DNA of 22,525 nt. It comes from CAZGSN01 sp964371655. Lineage in GTDB: Bacteria; Desulfobacterota; Binatia; HRBIN30. The notes beneath the pieces were generated by a model. That model had not been told where the DNA came from. It was given only the letters and a program-made list of their open reading frames with translations, and made no database searches. This document shows, piece by piece, positions 1 to 7,660 of this stretch; positions within the stretch are counted from its first letter, which is position 1; every line of letters begins with the position of its first letter. The translations under genes were made by a program, and so were the position numbers. The stretch lies in NCBI GenBank assembly GCA_964371655.1, contig CAYJOD010000102.1, positions 1-22,525 on the forward strand, in the 5' to 3' direction.

Positions 1-66
1 TGATCGCACCCTGAAACCGGACATTTCATGCGCGGTCTATGTCAGGAGGTCTGGATTCGGAGTAGG

Positions 67-159
67 CTGCAGACCTCCGGCTGCGGACTTCAGGAGTCCA
101 GCAATGAGCATGGGCTTTCCGGAGTCTGCAGCCTGAGGCCTGAAGTCCGAGGTCTGCAG
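67..159. repeat. Inverted-repeat element, family E (CTGCAG/GACTTCAGG type)
   Basis: The left arm (67-94) reads CTGCAGACCTC, a 7-base interruption, then GGACTTCAGG. The right arm (139-159) is CCTGAAGTCC followed by GAGGTCTGCAG, the reverse complement of the left arm without the interruption. Further related words (GGAGTCC near 94, GGAGTCTGCAG at 121-131) make the block internally repetitive. It lies upstream of the hsp20 gene and no protein is evident in it. It is probably a small non-autonomous or REP-like element; whether it affects expression of the following operon is unknown. Confidence 0.55.
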
Positions 160-256
160 TCCCTGCCTGCTACACCAGGCCCGGTGCGGGCTGTCGTGCC
201 GCCGCAGTGGCGCTGCCACCTTGCGCCGATGCGGTCGGCAAGGTAGGCGGTAGCTC

Positions 257-628
257 ATGCCGTTGCCGTCCATTGTGGACGAGATCAATCGTCTTTTCGA
301 AGAGCTCATCCGGCGGCCGTGGGGTTCCGCCCGGCAACTTCTGCCGGCGGACGTCCGCGAAGTGGACGATGGATGGATTGTGGAATTTCCTAGCCACGAC
401 CTGCGCGAGCAGGACATCCACGTCGACGTCCGCGGCAGAATCCTCACCGTATCGGCGTATCGGCGACGTGAACAGCAGCAAGAAGGGAAGGTCGCCTGGA
501 AGCGTCGGGAGACGGAGGTATCGTTGCATCGTACGATCACTCTTCCTGGTGACGTCGACCCTGAGAACATCGAGGCGCATGTGAACCAGGGCACGCTAAC
601 TCTCCACCTTCACCGGGCAGCGAAGTGA
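257..628 (+). CDS. Small heat shock protein, Hsp20/alpha-crystallin family
   Basis: This is a 123-residue member of the small heat shock protein family, ATP-independent holdases that bind unfolding proteins in the cytoplasm. The alpha-crystallin domain covers about residues 28-120: an acidic first strand (ADVREVDDGWIVEF), the EQDIHVDVRGRILTVSA segment, and the family signature NQGTLTLHL at residues 110-118, preceded by the usual TLPGDVDPENI. The start is supported by AGGTAGGCGG six bases upstream. The protein stops five residues after the signature, so the C-terminal extension carrying the oligomer-forming IxI/V motif is missing. Its stop overlaps the GTG start of the downstream Lon-like protease (GTGA), which implies translational coupling and a joint job in protein quality control. 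I see no CIRCE element or clear sigma-32 promoter upstream. Confidence 0.9.
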   Translation: MPLPSIVDEINRLFEELIRRPWGSARQLLPADVREVDDGWIVEFPSHDLREQDIHVDVRGRILTVSAYRRREQQQEGKVAWKRRETEVSLHRTITLPGDVDPENIEAHVNQGTLTLHLHRAAK

Positions 629-3141
629 CTGACGTTACGCCTCTTGCATCGTCTGCCCTGAAGACGGCGGCTGCGGCACGTGAGCTCAACGTGGCGGAAG
701 CGGCGTTCTCGGTGCCCGCCGCCGATTTGAACTTTCAGACAACGGCGGATCTCGTCGTCAGGCCTGACTGGGTTGGCCAGGAACGGGCTCTCGCGGCCCT
801 CGAGCTGGGCCTGCGTGTCCACCACGCCGGTTTCAATATCTATGTTTGCGGCCTTGGCGGCACGCACCGCGAGCAGACGTTGGCGGCGCTACTGACGGAG
901 CTCATGCGCGATCTGCCCTGCCCGGGGGATCGCGTGCTGGTCCAGAATTTTCAAAACCGCGACCGGCCGCGGACCTTCTACTTGCCGGCGGGGCAGGGCA
1001 AGCGGCTGCGCAAGCAAATGCAGGAGCTGGTCGACGAGCTCAAGCATCTGCTTCCGGAAACCTTCCGCAAGGAAACCTTCGAGGAGGAAAAGGAACAACT
1101 CGCCGAACGCTACGGCCACGAGGGTGAGGCCATTGCCAAGGAGCTGCAGCAACGCGCCACCGAGAAGGGCTTCCTGCTGCAGCCGCACCCGCAAGGCGGC
1201 GTCATCTTCGTTCCTCTCAAGAAGAGCGGGCAACCGTTCGAGCCGCAGGAGCTGCTCGAGCTGAGCGAGACCGAGCAGGCCAACCTGCACCAACGCGAGC
1301 ATGAGTTGTCGCGCGACATGAAATCCCTGTTGCGCAAGCAGCAGGCGCTCGGCCGCCGCCTGGCGCGTGAGGTCAAGGACGCCGAACGACGAGTCGCCGC
1401 CGATGTCATCGGCCCGCTCATCGACGAAATCACCCAGACCTACGAAGGCAACGCCGACGTGGCCCAGTATCTCGCCGAGGTGCGCGAGCACATGATCGAG
1501 AGTCTCGACACCTTTCGCGAGCAGCAAGCGCCACCACCAGGATTTCCGTTCCCCATGTTCGCGGCGGCTAGCCAGGACGGCTTTCTGGACTACGAAGTCA
1601 ACGTCCTGGTCGACAACGGCAACGTCGCCGGGGCGCCGATTCTCATCGAGCCGTCACCCGCCTACAAGAATCTGTTCGGCGCCGTCGAACGCATGGTCGA
1701 TCCGTCCGGCAAATTGGTCACCAACTTCACCCGCATCAAAGCCGGATCGCTGCTGCGTGCGCACGGCGGCGTCGTCATCATCAACACCATCGATGCGCTC
1801 GGCGAGCCGCTGGTGTGGCGGTCGCTGAAGCGCTGCCTCAAGAGCGGCGAGCTCGAAATCGAAACCTACGACCCATTCGCCTTGTTCGCGACCACGACGC
1901 TGAAGCCGGAGCCGATCAAGATCACGACCCGCGTGGTGCTGACCGGGCCGACCGATTTGTTCCAGATGCTGTACTTCTACGACGAGGAGTTCCGCGAGAT
2001 TTTCAAGGTCCGCGCCGACTTCGCCTTCGAGGTCGACGGCAGCGACGGTCGTCGCAGCTTCGTCGCTCAAGTCGCCCGCATCGCGCGCGAGGACCAGCTT
2101 CCCAACTTCCAGGCCGACGCCGTGGCGCGCTTGGTCGAATATGGGGCGCGTCTCGTCGGCGACCGGCGCAAGCTACCGAGCCAGTGGAACGAGGTGGCCG
2201 ATGTCATGCGCGAGGCGGCGTTTTGGTGCCACAAGGATGCCAAGACGGTCGTCGAATTGGCGCATGTCGAGCGTGCGCTTGAACAACGCATCTTCCGCTT
2301 GAATCGCGTCGAGGAGAAACTGCGCGAGCTCATCCGCGACGGGGTGCTGCTGGTGGACCTCGACGGCACGAAGATCGGGCAGGTCAACGGCCTGGCCGTC
2401 GCCAACGTCGGCGGCCACGAATTCGGACGTCCGTCGCGGGTAACCGCCGCCGTCTCGATGGGATCGCAGGGAATCATCAATGTCGAGCGCGAAGCCCAGC
2501 TCAGCGGGCGCACTCATGATAAAGGCGTCCTCATCATCACCGGGTATCTGCGCACGAAGTACGCCCAGGATTTTCCCCTGAGCTTGACCGCAAGCCTGTG
2601 TTTCGAACAGTCGTATGCGGGCATCGACGGCGATAGCGCGTCGTCCACCGAGCTCTTCGCTTTGCTCTCCAGCCTCAGCCGCGTCCCCCTGCGCCAGGAT
2701 CTTGGGGTTACCGGCAGCGTCAACCAGTGGGGCGAAATCCAGCCGATCGGCGCTGTCAACGAGAAGATTGAGGGCTTCTTTGCTACCTGTCGCGAAGTCG
2801 GATTGACCGGGAAGCAGGGCGTCGTCATGCCGATCCAGAATCTCGAAAACCTCGTGCTTCGCGCCGAAGTCATCGATGCCATCCGCGACGATAAGTTCCA
2901 CCTCTATCCAATCCGCACGATCGACGAGGGTCTCGAGGTGTTGACCGGCTGCAAGGCCGGAAGCGTCGACGAAGAAGGCACGATTCACCACACGGCGTCG
3001 CAACGCCTGCGGCAGCTGGCGGAAGGGCTGAAGCAGTTTGCGCTACCGCACCCGGGGGCAGCGAACACCGTAGCCAACGAAGCCAAGGTGGAGCCACCGC
3101 CACGGCCGAGCGTCCCGGCGCGGGCGAAGAAGAGGCCTTGA
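625..3141 (+). CDS. Lon-like protease with AAA_32-type ATPase region (LonB/LonC-like)
   Basis: This 838-residue protein belongs to the Lon-related S16 proteases that carry the AAA_32-type N-terminal region. The start is a GTG overlapping the hsp20 stop. The C-terminal protease domain is intact: catalytic Ser671 in DGDSAS and Lys714 in NEKIEGFF, 43 residues apart, the same spacing as Ser679 and Lys722 of E. coli Lon. The N-terminal ATPase part is degenerate. The expected P-loop after FNIYV reads GLGGTHREQT (residues 76-85), lacking the GK[ST] core, and the Walker B-like strand is GGVVIINTID (381-390). Residues about 130-300 are a charged, probably coiled-coil insertion. The Ala/Pro/Lys-rich tail (about 805-838) looks disordered. 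It should act in the cytoplasm on damaged or regulatory proteins, possibly those held by the co-transcribed Hsp20. Whether it hydrolyses ATP is uncertain. Confidence 0.9.
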   Translation: MTDVTPLASSALKTAAAARELNVAEAAFSVPAADLNFQTTADLVVRPDWVGQERALAALELGLRVHHAGFNIYVCGLGGTHREQTLAALLTELMRDLPCPGDRVLVQNFQNRDRPRTFYLPAGQGKRLRKQMQELVDELKHLLPETFRKETFEEEKEQLAERYGHEGEAIAKELQQRATEKGFLLQPHPQGGVIFVPLKKSGQPFEPQELLELSETEQANLHQREHELSRDMKSLLRKQQALGRRLAREVKDAERRVAADVIGPLIDEITQTYEGNADVAQYLAEVREHMIESLDTFREQQAPPPGFPFPMFAAASQDGFLDYEVNVLVDNGNVAGAPILIEPSPAYKNLFGAVERMVDPSGKLVTNFTRIKAGSLLRAHGGVVIINTIDALGEPLVWRSLKRCLKSGELEIETYDPFALFATTTLKPEPIKITTRVVLTGPTDLFQMLYFYDEEFREIFKVRADFAFEVDGSDGRRSFVAQVARIAREDQLPNFQADAVARLVEYGARLVGDRRKLPSQWNEVADVMREAAFWCHKDAKTVVELAHVERALEQRIFRLNRVEEKLRELIRDGVLLVDLDGTKIGQVNGLAVANVGGHEFGRPSRVTAAVSMGSQGIINVEREAQLSGRTHDKGVLIITGYLRTKYAQDFPLSLTASLCFEQSYAGIDGDSASSTELFALLSSLSRVPLRQDLGVTGSVNQWGEIQPIGAVNEKIEGFFATCREVGLTGKQGVVMPIQNLENLVLRAEVIDAIRDDKFHLYPIRTIDEGLEVLTGCKAGSVDEEGTIHHTASQRLRQLAEGLKQFALPHPGAANTVANEAKVEPPPRPSVPARAKKRP

Positions 3142-3217
3142 CTCCCCAGAGGGTGGCAACTAGAAACCGCGGCACTAACAAGATAAGTTCTTGCTACGAT
3201 ATCCTTCCATCGCTAAA

Positions 3218-3231
3218 GCGCCGCAAGGCGC
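3218..3231. other. Small stem-loop between lon-like gene and rpoD
   Basis: GCGCC-GCAA-GGCGC forms a perfect 5-bp stem with a GNRA-type tetraloop in the 238-bp gap between the protease gene and rpoD. No T-run follows directly, so it is a weak terminator candidate at best; it could instead be an RNA structure in the rpoD leader. I see no convincing sigma-70 promoter in the gap. Confidence 0.3.
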
Positions 3232-3379
3232 GAGGAACTAAAAATCTTTGGCCTCCTGTGGTGTCAGAGCTCCATCCGAGTCACTCATCGATGCGCTGGT
3301 TTGGGAAGTCTGAAGCTCTCGGTTGGTTTGCAAGCGAATCCGTTCCCACGTGTGAGGGGATTGCTCAGGGCTTGTTGTC

Positions 3380-5143
3380 ATGAAGGGACGGAGCATGGAG
3401 AGAAAGCGCGAGCCGCGGGGGAAGAAGCCGCCCAAGTCATCGACGCCGCCGAATGAGTCTTCCTTTGAGGAAATCAACGAGGTGATGCCGGGCGAGTCGA
3501 GCGCGAGCGATGAGCTCGATGGCACCATTTCCATGCTCGGCGAGATCGACGTCGAATCGGTAGACGCGGTCGCCGAGCCTACGATCGCCAAAGAAGAAGA
3601 AGTCGAGGAAGAGCGCGAGGACAAGTTCGGGGAGGACACGTCCGATCCGGTCCGCATGTACCTGCAGGAGATGGGCGCCGTCTCTCTGCTGACGCGCGAG
3701 CAGGAAGTCGAGATTGCCAAGCAGATCGAGAGCGGAGAACGCGAAGTGCGCGAGCAGGTGCTGGCGCTGCCGTTTACGATTTCGTATCTGATCGACCTGA
3801 CGGAACGAATCAAAGCCGGGGAGCTTTCCGAGCGCGAGCTTCTAGACGAGGAATCCGAGCCCGAGGAAGCCGCCGAAGGTGACGCGGAAGACCCGATCGT
3901 GCCGGAGCCGGACGGGAAGATCCTCAAGCAGCTGGAGAAATTCTGCAAAGTGATTGGTGACCGCCGTAGCGCCGAGGAAGCCGCGCGCCAGAAGCGCAGC
4001 CATCCGCGCTTGGCACGCGACGCCGAGCGCAAAGCCGCAGCCTTGGCGAAGCGCGTCGATAAAGCCCTCGAAGAGCTGGAAATCGGACGCCGCCACATCA
4101 CCACGATCGTCGACAAGCTCAAGATGGCCTTTCGCTTCATCGAGCAGCAGCAACTGCAAATCATTTCGAGCGAACGGCGCAGCGGGAAGTCGGTCGGCGA
4201 GATCCTACGCGCCGGTGGCGCCCTGCGTTCGGACGATTCGCGGGCGGCGGCGAGCGCCAGTCGGAAACTGCATCTTGGCATCGAGGATGCGCGCCAGCTG
4301 GTCGATGACATCCGTAACGCCAAGAAGCGAATCGCCGAAGCCGAGCGCGAGGTCGGCATGGATTACGACGGGCTCGCCGGCGCCTTGAAGGTGATTCGCA
4401 TCGGCGAGATCAAAGCGCAGGACGGTAAGAAGCGGCTCATCGAAGCCAACCTGCGTCTGGTCGTCAGCATTGCCAAGCGCTACACGAATCGCGGCCTCGG
4501 CTTTCTGGACTTGGTTCAGGAGGGCAACATCGGCCTCATGCGCGCCGTCGAAAAATTCGAGTACCAACGCGGCTACAAGTTCTCGACCTATGCCACCTGG
4601 TGGATTCGCCAGTCCGTGAGCCGGGCGATCGCCGATCAGGCGCGCACGATCCGCATCCCGGTGCATATGATCGAGACCATCAACAAGGTCGTACGTTCAT
4701 CGCGTTACCTGGTGCAACAGCTGGGGCGCGAACCTACCCCGGAAGAAATCGCGGCGAAGATGGAAATGCCGCTCGACAAAGTTCGCAAGGTTCTTCGCAT
4801 CGTCAAAGAGCCGGTGTCGTTGGAGACGCCGATCGGCGACGAAGAGGAAAGCTCCCTGGGCGATTTCGTGGAAGACCGCCAGACCGTGTCGCCCGCCGAC
4901 GCCGCCGTCTACACCAGCCTCGAGGAACAGACCCGCAAGGTGCTGGCGACCCTTACGCCCCGTGAAGAACAAATTCTACGCATGCGCTTTGGCATTGGCG
5001 AGAAATCCGACTATACTCTCGAGGAAGTTGGACAGCGCTTCGCCGTGACGCGCGAACGAATTCGTCAAATTGAAGCCAAGGCATTGCGCAAGCTCAGGCA
5101 CCCCAGCCGAGCAAAGTCCATCGAGTCGTTCGTGAACAACTGA
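3380..5143 (+). CDS. rpoD: RNA polymerase primary sigma factor, RpoD/SigA type
   Basis: This is a 587-residue sigma-70 protein of group 1 layout. Region 1.2 begins near residue 88 (SDPVRMYLQEMG). A long charged non-conserved segment spans about 130-340. Regions 2.1-2.4 (about 352-425) contain NLRLVVSIAKRY, GLGFLDLVQEGNIGLMRAVEKF and KFSTYATWWIRQ, which contact core and the -10 element. Region 3 follows (IPVHMIETINKV onward), and region 4.2 carries the helix-turn-helix TLEEVGQRFAVTRERIRQIE (about 545-565) for -35 recognition. The N-terminus is unusual: only the second half of region 1.1 is recognisable (FEEINEVMPG to LGEIDVESVD), preceded by a short basic leader. An in-frame stop at 3353 excludes a longer form. 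Starts at 3380 and 3395 are both possible; AAGGGA six bases before 3395 slightly favours the shorter one. It should direct housekeeping transcription. Confidence 0.95.
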   Translation: MKGRSMERKREPRGKKPPKSSTPPNESSFEEINEVMPGESSASDELDGTISMLGEIDVESVDAVAEPTIAKEEEVEEEREDKFGEDTSDPVRMYLQEMGAVSLLTREQEVEIAKQIESGEREVREQVLALPFTISYLIDLTERIKAGELSERELLDEESEPEEAAEGDAEDPIVPEPDGKILKQLEKFCKVIGDRRSAEEAARQKRSHPRLARDAERKAAALAKRVDKALEELEIGRRHITTIVDKLKMAFRFIEQQQLQIISSERRSGKSVGEILRAGGALRSDDSRAAASASRKLHLGIEDARQLVDDIRNAKKRIAEAEREVGMDYDGLAGALKVIRIGEIKAQDGKKRLIEANLRLVVSIAKRYTNRGLGFLDLVQEGNIGLMRAVEKFEYQRGYKFSTYATWWIRQSVSRAIADQARTIRIPVHMIETINKVVRSSRYLVQQLGREPTPEEIAAKMEMPLDKVRKVLRIVKEPVSLETPIGDEEESSLGDFVEDRQTVSPADAAVYTSLEEQTRKVLATLTPREEQILRMRFGIGEKSDYTLEEVGQRFAVTRERIRQIEAKALRKLRHPSRAKSIESFVNN

Positions 5144-5177
5144 CGTTCACGACCCCTCGTAGGTAAAGGAGGGCAGT

Positions 5178-5339
5178 ATGCTCAATAAGAGCCAAGACAT
5201 GGCAACCGAACTTCGCAAGTGGCGTGAGGCACGAGCAAAGAAGCAAAGCGGACGTCAAACGCCTAACGATCGCCGTACGTTGCGAGTGAATGGGCAGGAG
5301 GTGGTGGTGGTGACTAAGCCGAAGCGCGCGCTCGCCTGA
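5178..5339 (+). CDS. Small basic protein, unknown function (53 aa)
   Basis: A 53-codon frame starts 35 nt after the rpoD stop, preceded by AAAGGAGGG (5166-5173), the strongest ribosome binding site in the window, with ideal spacing to the ATG. The product (MLNKSQDMATELRKWREARA, a basic middle, then LRVNGQEVVVVTKPKR near the end) has a probable amphipathic N-terminal helix and a beta-prone C-terminus. It is very basic with no signal peptide, so probably cytoplasmic and possibly nucleic-acid or RNAP binding; that is inference only. The spacing suggests co-transcription with rpoD. I recognise no family. A hairpin (GCGCTC-GCCT-GAGCGC, 5328-5343) overlaps the stop codon. Confidence 0.6.
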   Translation: MLNKSQDMATELRKWREARAKKQSGRQTPNDRRTLRVNGQEVVVVTKPKRALA

Positions 5340-5521
5340 GCGCGGTCTTGCGCCGCTCGCCCGCAGGCGGGTGGCCGTCTCACAAGATTCCCCCAAACCA
5401 GCGTTGATCTTTTGAAAGCCGTCCCGGCAGCGGGGAGGTGTGCGCCGTTGCGCCCGGTCGCGGTGGGTACAAGGCGACCCAACCGCCCGCGCCGCTCCGA
5501 GTCTTCACGAATCGAAGCACT
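5340..5521. other. Non-coding stretch after the 53-aa gene
   Basis: No frame here has a plausible start and family resemblance. GC-rich inverted words directly after the stop (GAGCG...CGCTC, GCCCGC...GCGGGT) may form RNA structure that ends the rpoD transcript, but no T-tract follows. The remainder is featureless up to the inverted-repeat elements that begin at 5522. Confidence 0.5.
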
Positions 5522-5618
5522 CTCGCGCCAAGCCGCCACGACCGCGAAGCAGTTTTCGCAATCAGGCTGAAGCGCAGGCTCAGCGCCTTACCTTTGCGGC
5601 TTTGCGTCTTGGCGCGAG
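5522..5618. repeat. Inverted-repeat element, family A (CGCCAAG/CGCAAAG type)
   Basis: A 97-bp element. The left arm 5522-5549 begins CTCGCGCCAAG and the right arm 5592-5618 ends CTTGGCGCGAG. The reverse complement of the right arm resolves into 8-bp units CGCCAAGA, CGCAAAGC, CGCAAAG; the left arm follows the same pattern with several substitutions. It codes for nothing and lies only about 10 bp from the next element (family B). From memory, similar CGCAAAGACGC-type motifs recur in intergenic DNA of many environmental bacteria; I cannot verify that here. Confidence 0.65.
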
Positions 5619-5629
5619 TTTCCCTTCTT

Positions 5630-5820
5630 AACCCGAAAAATTCAGTTGGAACCACGGATTCCACGGATCAACACGGATAACGAAGAACAACTACAACAAC
5701 TTGCAGAGGGACCGCGACACAGAAGCCTGGCGGACAAATTCTTCCGATCCGAACGAAGGTGTTTCCTCTTCATATCCGTGCCCATCCGTGAGATCCGTGG
5801 TTCCAATTGATGTGTTTGGG
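5630..5820. repeat. 191-bp dispersed inverted-repeat element, family B, copy 1
   Basis: A MITE-like element with 34-bp imperfect terminal arms (5646-5679 and 5773-5806, 29 of 34 positions matching). Each arm holds three CCACGGAT-type words: starts 5652, 5661 and 5671 on the left (spacing 9 then 10), mirrored on the right as ATCCGTG with spacing 10 then 9. The second copy at 12707-12897 is the same length with about 9 substitutions and no indels. There is no transposase and no credible coding capacity. It sits about 100 bp beyond the 3' end of the crotonase gene. Confidence 0.85.
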
Positions 5821-5923
5821 CTTAAACGTCAGGGCACGCCTGCATATTTCTATGTCGCCTGGTTCCAATCGGGGTCTGCGCGCCTATCGGTTCGCGTCGA
5901 CGGCTCCGATGGATGTTCCCAGC

Positions 5924-6640
5924 TCAGAGCTGCGGACCTGTCAACGTACGCACGTCGGCCTGCAAGGTTTCGCGGATGGCTCGAACCGTCGCACCGCGGG
6001 CGCGCTCTTTGGTGAGTTGAAAGGCGTTTCCGGGAAGCTTGGCCAAGACCCGCGCGCGTTCGCTGGCGACCGCAATCAGGTCTTCCGCGCCGACCACTGT
6101 GTCGAGGTAACCCGCGTCGATCGCCGCCGTCGGATCGTAAATTCGCGCCTGCATCGTCGCCGCACTGAAGTGGCGCTTGGACAGGCGGTCGCGCGCCAGC
6201 TCGACGGCGAAGATCGGCAGCGGCATTTGGATCGATACCTCGTTGAGCCCGATCTTGAAGTCGCCCTGGGTGCCGAGGCGCTCATCGCCCACGAGTAGAA
6301 GCAAGGCACCGGCGGCCAGAGCATGCCCGGTACAGCCGATCAGCAACGGCCGCGGAAACAGATACATGCGCAACAAGAGCTCGGCGCCGGAGATGACGAG
6401 CTCTTGCATCGCGTCGACGCTCTTCGTCATCGTCGCCAGATCAAAGCCGGCACTCATACGGCGCTCGCGTCCCAGCAGCAGCACCGCGCTCGCTTCCTTT
6501 TCCGCACGATCCAGGGTCGCATGCAGGGCCTGGATCATCTCGTGCGACAGCGCGTTGGCCTTGCCGTCGTCCATGCTGAGGACCGCGACGCTGGCGTCGC
6601 TGACGCTGGCGTCGAGTTGGTAGCGGACTAGATCAGTCAT
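5924..6640 (-). CDS. Crotonase-family protein (enoyl-CoA hydratase/isomerase, PRK06213-like)
   Basis: The 238-residue product belongs to the crotonase superfamily, enzymes acting on acyl-CoA thioesters in the cytoplasm. Seen: SMDDGKANALS near residue 22, the oxyanion-hole/CoA segment RRMSAGFDL (60-68), GHALAAGALLLLVGDERLG (105-123) and FKIGLNEV (128-135). These match my memory of the PRK06213 enoyl-CoA hydratase group. The Glu aligning with rat Glu164 is present (Glu134), but the position of Glu144 is Leu113, so true hydratase activity is doubtful; isomerase, thioesterase or another crotonase reaction is possible. The start at 6640 has a GCGAGG ribosome binding site on the minus strand. The dehalogenase gene lies 123 bp upstream on the same strand, so the two could be co-transcribed, though a strong stem-loop separates them. 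Confidence 0.85.
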   Translation of the reverse strand: MTDLVRYQLDASVSDASVAVLSMDDGKANALSHEMIQALHATLDRAEKEASAVLLLGRERRMSAGFDLATMTKSVDAMQELVISGAELLLRMYLFPRPLLIGCTGHALAAGALLLLVGDERLGTQGDFKIGLNEVSIQMPLPIFAVELARDRLSKRHFSAATMQARIYDPTAAIDAGYLDTVVGAEDLIAVASERARVLAKLPGNAFQLTKERARGATVRAIRETLQADVRTLTGPQL

Positions 6641-6722
6641 CGTGAACCTCGCTTCGAATGAGCTCTATCATGGCTTCGAAAACCTATTGAGCACCGACGG
6701 CTATTCTCATCGCTTTCGAATG

Positions 6723-6744
6723 CTGGCGGCTGACCGGCCGCCAG
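6723..6744. other. Perfect 8-bp stem-loop between two minus-strand genes
   Basis: CTGGCGGC and GCCGCCAG (6723-6730 and 6737-6744) form a perfect 8-bp GC-rich stem with a 6-nt loop, 20 bp past the dehalogenase stop and about 80 bp before the crotonase start. Read on the minus strand it is followed by CATTCGAAAG, not a U-run, so it may be an intercistronic processing or attenuation structure rather than a classical terminator. Confidence 0.5.
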
Positions 6745-6763
6745 CGATGAATTGGTTGAGAGA

Positions 6764-7660
6764 TCAATGCATGGTTCTGGCGATGAAGTCGACCACCACA
6801 CCCGCCAGTTCCTCGCCCCTATCCTCCTGCAGGAAATGGCCGCCGCCGTGGATCGTCGTATGCGGTTGGCCCGCGGCGCCGGGGATGCGTTCCTGTAGCG
6901 CCCGCTCGGCTCCATTGGTGATCGGATCCATATCGCTGAACGCGGTCAGGAATGGCTTGCGCCAGCGCGACAACGCCTCCCAGGCCTGCCGGTTGGCAGT
7001 GGCGGCAGGATCATCGGGGGCGAAGGGTACGAGCATCGGAAATTGCCGCGCCCCGGCCTTGAAACGATCGTCGGGGAACGGAGCATCGTAGGCCGCGACG
7101 CTTTCTGGTGCGAGGTCGCCCACACACCCGCCCTTGACGATGCCGCCGGCGTGGAAGTCTGGCGTCGATTGCGAGTATTGTCGCCAGGCAAGAAAGGCCG
7201 GTCCGGCCGGACGATCACCGGTCGGCAAAAACGTATTTGCCGCCACCACGCGCGCAAAGCGATCGCCTTCTTCGGCTACCAGGCGCAGACCGATCAGACC
7301 TCCCCAATCCTGGCACACCAGGGTGATGTTCTTGAGATCGAGCTGCACGAGCACGGCGCGTATCCAGTCGACGTGGCGCTGGTAGGTATAGTCCCGGCGC
7401 TGCACCGGCTTGTCGGAGCGTCCAAAGCCGATCAAGTCGGGGGTGACGACGCGATGCCCGGCGGCCGCGACGATCGGAATCATCTTGCGGTACAGATACG
7501 ACCACGACGGCTCGCCGTGCAGCATCAACACCGGTGCCGCCTGGCGCGGCCCTTCGTCGACGTGGTGCAGGCGCAACCCATCGACGTCGATGTAGTGTGG
7601 TGCAAAGGGGTAACCGGGAAGGCCCTGGAAGCGCTCGTCCGGTGTACGCAAGAACTCCAT
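6764..7660 (-). CDS. Haloalkane dehalogenase (HLD-I, DhlA-like alpha/beta hydrolase)
   Basis: This 298-residue protein hydrolyses carbon-halogen bonds of haloalkanes, giving an alcohol and a halide (EC 3.8.1.5 in this family). Visible features fit subfamily I: HGEPSWSYLYRKM (48-60), the nucleophile elbow CQDWGG with Asp118 and adjacent halide-binding Trp119, a cap-domain FLAWRQY with Trp159 as the likely second halide ligand, the acid Asp245 in FSDMDP, and the base His275 in GGGHFLQED. The Asp-His-Asp triad with Trp-Trp halide site is the DhlA pattern. The frame is open to 7915, but the start at 7660 is chosen because GGGAGGAG lies five bases before it and MEFLRTPDERF is the usual N-terminus. 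There is no signal peptide, so it is cytoplasmic. The crotonase gene follows downstream. Confidence 0.92.
   Translation of the reverse strand: MEFLRTPDERFQGLPGYPFAPHYIDVDGLRLHHVDEGPRQAAPVLMLHGEPSWSYLYRKMIPIVAAAGHRVVTPDLIGFGRSDKPVQRRDYTYQRHVDWIRAVLVQLDLKNITLVCQDWGGLIGLRLVAEEGDRFARVVAANTFLPTGDRPAGPAFLAWRQYSQSTPDFHAGGIVKGGCVGDLAPESVAAYDAPFPDDRFKAGARQFPMLVPFAPDDPAATANRQAWEALSRWRKPFLTAFSDMDPITNGAERALQERIPGAAGQPHTTIHGGGHFLQEDRGEELAGVVVDFIARTMH

Noticed and set aside
3138..3383. 81-codon frame between the Lon-like gene and rpoD
   Set aside because: It lacks a ribosome binding site and any family resemblance and fills what should be the rpoD leader.
3238..4359. Open frame of 373 codons on the minus strand
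   Set aside because: Antisense to rpoD; the product is a Ser/Arg-rich mirror of the sigma factor codons.
5701..6015. Short frames inside the 191-bp repeat (peptides such as YPCPSVRSVV)
   Set aside because: These are translations of the repeat arms; they begin inside the element and run into the antisense of the crotonase gene.
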